A stretch of 64,000 bases of DNA from Acidobacteriota bacterium (GTDB taxonomy: Bacteria; Acidobacteriota; Blastocatellia; Pyrinomonadales; Pyrinomonadaceae), in assembly GCA_023389035.1 (NCBI GenBank), contig JAEWFC010000015.1, forward strand, positions 366,881 to 430,880, given 5' to 3'. The position numbers were made by a program, and so were the translations under genes. Each line of letters starts with the position of its first letter. Position 1 is the stretch's first letter. Under the pieces are notes generated by a model, which saw only the letters and a program-made list of their open reading frames with translations, did not search any database and was not told the DNA's origin. This document shows, piece after piece, positions 62,027 to 64,000 of this stretch.

Positions 62027-62194
62027 TTTGTTAGCAGACAAATTGCTTTTGTTACGAGACAAATCGCTTTTGTTAGCAAGCAAATTGCTTTTGTTAGCAG
62101 ACAAATTACTTTTGTTAGCAGACAAATCGCTTTTGTTAGCAAACAAATTGCGTTTGTTAGCAAACAAATCGCCTTTGTTATCTAACAAAATTAC
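62027..62194. repeat. 21-bp tandem repeat array C (8 palindromic units)
   Basis: Eight 21-bp units of form TTTGTTAGCAGACAAATTGCT, with degenerate units on both sides (62006-62026, 62195-62215). Each contains an inverted repeat TTTGTT-n4-AACAAA; units 6-8 are perfect and the others carry one or two changes. Plus-strand frames encode leucine-rich ADKLLLL repeats and minus-strand frames NKSNLSA repeats, with no convincing start. As in array B, palindromes recur every 21 bp. It lies just downstream of mqnC. Confidence 0.88.
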
Positions 62195-62215
62195 TTTTCT
62201 CAGCTCAAGAATACC

Positions 62216-62512
62216 GCAGCGTCGTGCGTAAACGCTGTAACTGCTGTACTTATCTCATACATCTCGATCGGTGCGGCCAGTTCAGGACGAGCCGGTCGCC
62301 GATACAGCCGATATCAGCAGCGCCTGCGGCAAGTGCTCGGCCAGTTCGGTCTGATATATGGCCAAAGTATCCCAGCACCGCAGACACGAAAGTCCCATTT
62401 ATTGCTGAACGGAACGTTGTTGCGCTGTCAAGATCGATACGAATTACACGTCGGCCGATACGTTGCCTCCTCTAAGGGTTACCGTTGCGGCCAAGGACAC
62501 CAAAACAAAACC
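62216..62512. other. About 300 bp with no recognised feature
   Basis: Between array C and the promoter of the RHS-like gene I see no credible ORF, RNA gene or repeat. Short open frames on both strands have no Shine-Dalgarno or recognisable protein pattern. Confidence 0.5.
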
Positions 62513-62542
62513 TTGACAGCACGGTCTTCCCTCTTGTAGATT
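62513..62542 (+). promoter_or_regulatory. Putative sigma-70 promoter of the RHS-like gene
   Basis: TTGACA at 62513 and TAGATT at 62537 with 18-bp spacing, about 220 bp before the first ATG of the RHS-like frame. This is a motif match only. Confidence 0.45.
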
Positions 62543-62757
62543 GGCGAAACCTTAACCCGCGAGAATGGGTAACCACCCCTTTTTGCCAACGATCGATCAC
62601 CGTCGTTCCCAAACGGTTCCGGGGAACAGCATAATGGAGACCGTAAATGACCCGCCATTGTCATCACAGCCCTGATAGCGCCGTCGGTGTTCATCGTGTT
62701 CACTGAACAGGCACGGGCGGATGAAAAGCGGCGCCCGATCCGACAGACGGTGGCGAG

Positions 62758-64000
62758 ATGTTCTTCGACTATAACCCACTTTCTCGGCTCGTCTCTGAAT
62801 CGCGGTACTTCAGCGATCTGCCGAGTGTTCCATTCCCGAATAATAGATACACTCTGACCTATACCTACACGCTCGGCGGACAGTTAAAAAGCTATACCGA
62901 TCCGGCCGGGAGGAATATAGAATACGCGGCTGACCGCGTCGGCCGGTTGTCCGAGGTCAAAGGAACATTTTCTTACAATTATTTCGGGGATTCCAGACTA
63001 AAAGAAAAAGACGATCAGCTCGATGACAAATGGGATCGTTCGATGAAACATGATTTCGCCGGGCGACTAAAATTCAATCAATTCGGAATGGGACTCGGGT
63101 CCGACGGTAACTCAATGAAACGGGTTTACGAGCAAACCATTGGCTATGATGCGTTTTCGAACATGTCGTCGCGCACCGGCCTTCATTGGGACGAATCCAT
63201 CTACTATTCTGAGTCTTTCTCAAACGGCCGGATCGCTAACAACCCCGGACTGATCTACGACGCCGCCGGTAACCTTGCCGAGATCACGAGCGCAGATCCA
63301 TGGTCGTTTACTTTGAACACGATCGATGCGGCAGGCCGTCGAACCGGATCGTTCACCAGCACAAAGGGCCGTGCCGGAAGCTATCTGAACTGGGTGTCGC
63401 AGAATAAATCGGAACAGGTTTACGACGGCGATGGGCGAGCAGTATATGAGAGTCGCGGAACCCGCGGGTTTCCGATGACACAGCCTCCTTCCGGCGATAT
63501 TACCATGACGCCGACCTACTACCAGATATGGTCAACCGAATTAGGCAATCGTTTGGGCACGGTTACGACGGCGGGCACCAAACAGGGCACGCTCGTTTAC
63601 GCCGGCGGTGCAGCGATCGCGGGGCAAGGCAGGTCGGTGGTAAATGGACAGAATCATGATTCGATCAGTTGGACGACCGCCGACCCAATGACCGGGACGA
63701 GGGCTGGCTTCCATTTTCCGCATAATTCGGGTGGCGGCAGTGGTTCGACCTTGACGCAACAGGAACCACTCGGCCAGCTAGTTTCGCTGAATGACCCCGC
63801 AGCGTTACCGGACCCGACTGGAAATCAGACTTATTTGGGTTATGCGTCTGATCCGGCATGGCAGTGTGCTGCGGGTAGGGATTTTTACGGCGGCTTTTCA
63901 GCAATGCCTTTCCACTGCCAATTGAAAATGATAATGGATCTCCGTAATACGCTAGAAGACATCTACGAACCGGAGAGAACACCCAATGACCCAAAAGCGG
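62758..64000 (+). CDS. RHS/YD-repeat-type protein, partial (runs off window)
   Basis: A frame open from just after the TGA at 62722 to the window end, more than 410 codons from the ATG at 62758. It encodes segments with RHS/YD-repeat style: FFDYNPLSRLVSES, YTYTLGGQLKSYTDPAGR, IYDAAGNLAEI and VYDGDGRAVYESRG. RHS proteins are large beta-shell proteins that often carry toxins at the C-terminus; the end is not seen here. The residues just before 62758 still look like the same protein. Together with a possible signal peptide in another frame at about 62657-62720, this suggests a shifted or unusual 5' end. Confidence 0.75.
   Translation, partial: MFFDYNPLSRLVSESRYFSDLPSVPFPNNRYTLTYTYTLGGQLKSYTDPAGRNIEYAADRVGRLSEVKGTFSYNYFGDSRLKEKDDQLDDKWDRSMKHDFAGRLKFNQFGMGLGSDGNSMKRVYEQTIGYDAFSNMSSRTGLHWDESIYYSESFSNGRIANNPGLIYDAAGNLAEITSADPWSFTLNTIDAAGRRTGSFTSTKGRAGSYLNWVSQNKSEQVYDGDGRAVYESRGTRGFPMTQPPSGDITMTPTYYQIWSTELGNRLGTVTTAGTKQGTLVYAGGAAIAGQGRSVVNGQNHDSISWTTADPMTGTRAGFHFPHNSGGGSGSTLTQQEPLGQLVSLNDPAALPDPTGNQTYLGYASDPAWQCAAGRDFYGGFSAMPFHCQLKMIMDLRNTLEDIYEPERTPNDPKA

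Noticed and set aside
61913..62231. Leucine-rich and Asn/Lys-rich ORFs over array C on both strands
   Set aside because: Same reason: frames follow from the 21-bp period, and the plus-strand one begins at a TTG inside the repeat.
62479..62703. 74-codon minus-strand ORF upstream of the RHS-like gene
   Set aside because: No Shine-Dalgarno, no family resemblance, and it overlaps the putative promoter on the other strand.

Overview
The window is a dense stretch of bacterial chromosome with GC in the mid-50s by eye. Genes are mostly short operons on both strands. The gene content indicates a Gram-negative-type heterotroph: a PpiD-like periplasmic foldase, Tat and Sec signal peptides, futalosine-pathway menaquinone genes and selenocysteine tRNA. 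Overall style fits Acidobacteriota of the Blastocatellia/Pyrinomonadales type. That placement is an inference from gene content, not a search result.

Layout. Positions 1-2.4 kb hold a partial regulatory-domain protein, an exported peptidase T and a secreted hypothetical. Positions 2.4-4.4 kb (minus) hold exported MsrA and a CNNM/CorC-type membrane protein. Positions 4.4-17.8 kb are dominated by tryptophan/kynurenine catabolism: a RidA-type 2-aminomuconate deaminase candidate, 3-hydroxyanthranilate dioxygenase (haaO), ACMS decarboxylase, kynureninase (kynU), a Cys-type formate dehydrogenase and kynurenine 3-monooxygenase (kmo), with unrelated enzymes interspersed. A kynurenine formamidase candidate lies far away at 58 kb. 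Formate dehydrogenase sits between kynU and kmo and abuts kmo, which suggests it disposes of the formate released by the formamidase step. Positions 17.9-20.1 kb hold a sigma factor and its anti-sigma factor, separated by a long inverted repeat. Positions 20-26 kb carry queG, moaA, methyltransferases, acs, mtnB, a second msrA and a GDT1 protein. Positions 27-32 kb hold an amino-acid permease, an AT-rich 21-bp repeat array, a dsbB/dsbA-like pair and fabF. Positions 32-41 kb hold an S1/P1 nuclease, an M20 peptidase, a frameshifted suppressor-of-fused gene, tRNA-Sec (selC), dprA, a YkgJ-type gene, topA and membrane proteins. Positions 41-46 kb hold a PhoX-like protein, an orphan NorQ/CbbQ ATPase and a flavin amine oxidase, ending in a second 21-bp array. 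Positions 46.7-51.2 kb (minus) hold an M1-family protein that has lost all zinc ligands, small barrel proteins and a PLP decarboxylase. Positions 51.4-56.5 kb hold an AgcS symporter, PpiD and NAD kinase. Positions 56.5-57.7 kb are a gene-free nest of repeats and small hairpins. Positions 57.7-62 kb hold an alkyltransferase-like protein, the formamidase candidate and mqnA/mqnC, followed by a third 21-bp array. A partial RHS/YD-repeat gene runs off the right edge.

The most unusual content is non-coding. There are three separate intergenic arrays of 21-bp units (two DNA helical turns), two of them built around short palindromes. There are also clusters of small hairpins whose stems differ in sequence but which keep a C-GNA-G type three-base loop. 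No CRISPR array, complete insertion sequence or prophage was seen.
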